Of a stretch of 7,053 bases of DNA, positions 5,583 to 7,053 are shown piece by piece. The notes beneath the pieces were generated by a model, which did not search any database, was not told where the DNA came from, and saw nothing but the letters and a program-made list of their open reading frames with translations. A program made the translations under genes and the position numbers. The stretch covers positions 1-7,053 of the forward strand of contig JAKACR010000146.1 in the NCBI GenBank assembly GCA_021821225.1, read 5' to 3'. The stretch's first letter is position 1. Every line of letters begins with the position of its first letter. The DNA comes from Bacillota bacterium. Lineage in GTDB: Bacteria; Bacillota; Bacilli; Alicyclobacillales; SLC66.

Positions 5583-7053
5583 GTGAAACGGGCGTTGATC
5601 AGTGTATGGGATAAAGACGGTCTTGTGGATCTGGCGAAAGCGCTGGTGGAAGCGGATGTTGAACTGGTCTCCACGGGGAACACATTCAAGTTCCTGTGCG
5701 ATGCGGGACTCCCGGTGACCGAAGTCTCGGCGGTGACCGGGTTTCCCGAAATGATGGACGGACGGGTGAAGACGCTGCATCCGCTGATCCATGGCGGACT
5801 GCTCGCCCTGCGCGACAATCCGGCGCACATGGCGGCCGCGCAAGAACACGGGATTGGTCTTGTGGACTACGTGATCGTGAATCTGTATCCGTTTGCGGCG
5901 ACGGTCGCGAACCCTGGCGTGACACTGGAAGAGGCGATCGAGAAGATCGACATCGGCGGTCCCAGCATGCTGCGCGCCGCTGCCAAGAACCACCGTTTTG
6001 TCACGACGGTCGTCGATCAGGCGGACTATGACTGGATCGCGGCGCGCGTGCGCGCGGGCGAAGAACTGACGGACGGGGAGCGGTTCGCCCTGGCGGCCAA
6101 GGTGTTCCGACACACTGCGGCGTACGACGCGCGGGTCGCCGAATATTTGACCGAGAAGACAGGCGAGAAGTATCCCGAGACGCTCACGTGCTCTTACGAA
6201 CGGGTGCAGACGCTGCGCTACGGGGAGAATCCGCACCAGACGGCCGCGTTTTATCGCATTCCCCACGCGCAGGGCGTTTCGCTTGCGAACGCGCGGCAAC
6301 TTCAGGGCAAGGAACTGTCGTACAACAACATTCAGGACGCTGGCGCGGCGTTGCAGTTGATCGCCGATTTTCCGGAGCCCGCAGTGGTCGCCGTCAAACA
6401 TATGAACCCGTGCGGCGTGGGAGTGGGCGCTGATGTGAGGCAGGCCTGGAAAAGAGCCTATGAGGCGGACCCCGTGTCCATTTTCGGCGGGATCGTCGCG
6501 TTCAACCGGGCGGTCGACGGGGATGTCGCCGAAGAATTGGCCGGTTTGTTCCTCGAAATCGTCATCGCACCAGCTTTTTCCGACGCTGCGTTGGGGCGGC
6601 TCGCAAAAAAGAAGAATGTGCGCGTGTTACTTCTGCCGGAGATCCTCGAACCGGTGGCGTACGGCCGAAACCTCAAGAGCGTCGCGGGGGGACTGCTCGC
6701 GCAGGATGAAGATCGCCTCACGCTGGCCAACGGGCAACTGACGATCGTGACAAAAGTCCGGCCGACAGAAGAGGATTTCGAGCAACTGCTGTTTGCCTGG
6801 CGCGTGGTGAAACACGTCAAGTCCAACGCGATCGTGCTGGTTCGCGATTTTCAGACGGTCGGCATCGGGGCGGGGCAGATGAACCGCGTCGGGGCGGCCC
6901 GCATTGCGGTAGAACAGGCAGGGGAAAAGGCGCACCAGGCGGTGCTCGCGTCCGATGCGTTTTTCCCGATGCCGGATACTGTCGAGGTCGCCGGTCAGGC
7001 CGGCGTACGCGCCATCATCCAGCCGGGCGGTTCGATCAAGGATGAAGAATCGA
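5583..7053 (+). CDS. purH: Bifunctional AICAR formyltransferase / IMP cyclohydrolase PurH (3' end cut by window)
   Basis: PurH performs the last two steps to IMP: formylation of AICAR with 10-formyl-tetrahydrofolate, then ring closure of FAICAR. From the GTG start the frame is open for 490 codons to the window edge, ending in the conserved region after QPGGSIKDE. Homologues such as the 512-aa B. subtilis enzyme have about 20 more residues, so only the tail is missing. The N-terminal MGS-like cyclohydrolase domain (about 1-195) shows RALISVWDK at 3-11, STGNT at 30-34, GFPEMMDGRVKTLHP ending at 67, and DIGGPS at 123-128 with AAKNH after it. The formyltransferase domain follows with RYGENPHQ at 212-219, KELSYNN, VKHMNPCG (catalytic-type Lys272-His273, equivalent to Lys266-His267 of the vertebrate enzyme), SIFGGIVAFN, VKSNAIV, GAGQMNRVGA and SDAFFPMPD. 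Two residues in the cyclohydrolase domain are less usual: Trp9 where Ser, Tyr or Phe is common, and Asn33 where Gly or Ser is common. The gene is separated from purN by an unusual 137-nt gap; purD would be expected next. Confidence 0.97.
   Translation, partial: MKRALISVWDKDGLVDLAKALVEADVELVSTGNTFKFLCDAGLPVTEVSAVTGFPEMMDGRVKTLHPLIHGGLLALRDNPAHMAAAQEHGIGLVDYVIVNLYPFAATVANPGVTLEEAIEKIDIGGPSMLRAAAKNHRFVTTVVDQADYDWIAARVRAGEELTDGERFALAAKVFRHTAAYDARVAEYLTEKTGEKYPETLTCSYERVQTLRYGENPHQTAAFYRIPHAQGVSLANARQLQGKELSYNNIQDAGAALQLIADFPEPAVVAVKHMNPCGVGVGADVRQAWKRAYEADPVSIFGGIVAFNRAVDGDVAEELAGLFLEIVIAPAFSDAALGRLAKKKNVRVLLLPEILEPVAYGRNLKSVAGGLLAQDEDRLTLANGQLTIVTKVRPTEEDFEQLLFAWRVVKHVKSNAIVLVRDFQTVGIGAGQMNRVGAARIAVEQAGEKAHQAVLASDAFFPMPDTVEVAGQAGVRAIIQPGGSIKDEES

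Noticed and set aside
5581..5586. ATG immediately followed by TGA (ATGTGA) as a purH start or a regulatory start-stop
   Set aside because: The ATG encodes nothing beyond Met, and purH clearly starts at the overlapping GTG. It is better explained as the possible former end of purN.
5271..6401. Minus-strand open frame of 376 codons across purN, the intergenic gap and purH
   Set aside because: It overlaps two conserved genes and the inverted repeat, has no recognisable motif and no supporting context.

Overview
The window is a stretch of a de novo purine (IMP) biosynthesis operon, all on the + strand, in the order purL - purF - purM - purN - purH. A possible last few codons of purQ lie at the left edge. 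purH runs off the right edge about 20 codons before its expected stop. The gene order, the 'small' PurL that lacks a glutaminase domain, and the [4Fe-4S]/propeptide-type PurF all match the Bacillus-type pur operon. The DNA is GC-rich (roughly 60-65% by eye). I infer a high-GC member of the Bacillales, for example something like the Alicyclobacillaceae, but nothing here fixes the taxon.

Layout: purL (31-2352) overlaps purF (2340-3779) by 13 nt. purM follows after a 17-nt gap and probably starts at a TTG at 3797, directly behind a near-perfect Shine-Dalgarno sequence. purM and purN share a 4-nt ATGA overlap at 4840-4843. purN ends at 5445, and purH starts at a GTG at 5583 after a 137-nt gap, the only real intergenic space in the window. 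The products carry out steps 1 (PurF), 3 (PurN), 4 (PurL), 5 (PurM) and 9-10 (PurH) of the pathway. PurL needs PurQ and PurS, presumably encoded just upstream. The operon promoter and any PurR or riboswitch control lie outside the window.

The one feature not explained by housekeeping genes is at the purN-purH junction. A perfect 16-bp inverted repeat (arms 5430-5445 and 5506-5521) spans the purN stop codon and encloses 60 nt with further small dyads. It has no T-tract and does not look like an intrinsic terminator. Its core, 5431-5520, is exactly 90 bp. If those 90 bp are removed, the purN frame stays open for 21 more codons and ends at a TGA (5584-5586) that overlaps the purH GTG start as GTGA, like the purM/purN junction. 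The simplest reading is that a small palindromic or MITE-like element inserted into the 3' end of an ancestral, longer purN, gave it a new stop codon and separated it from purH. This is inference, and the checks are listed below. The rest of the window is ordinary core metabolism.
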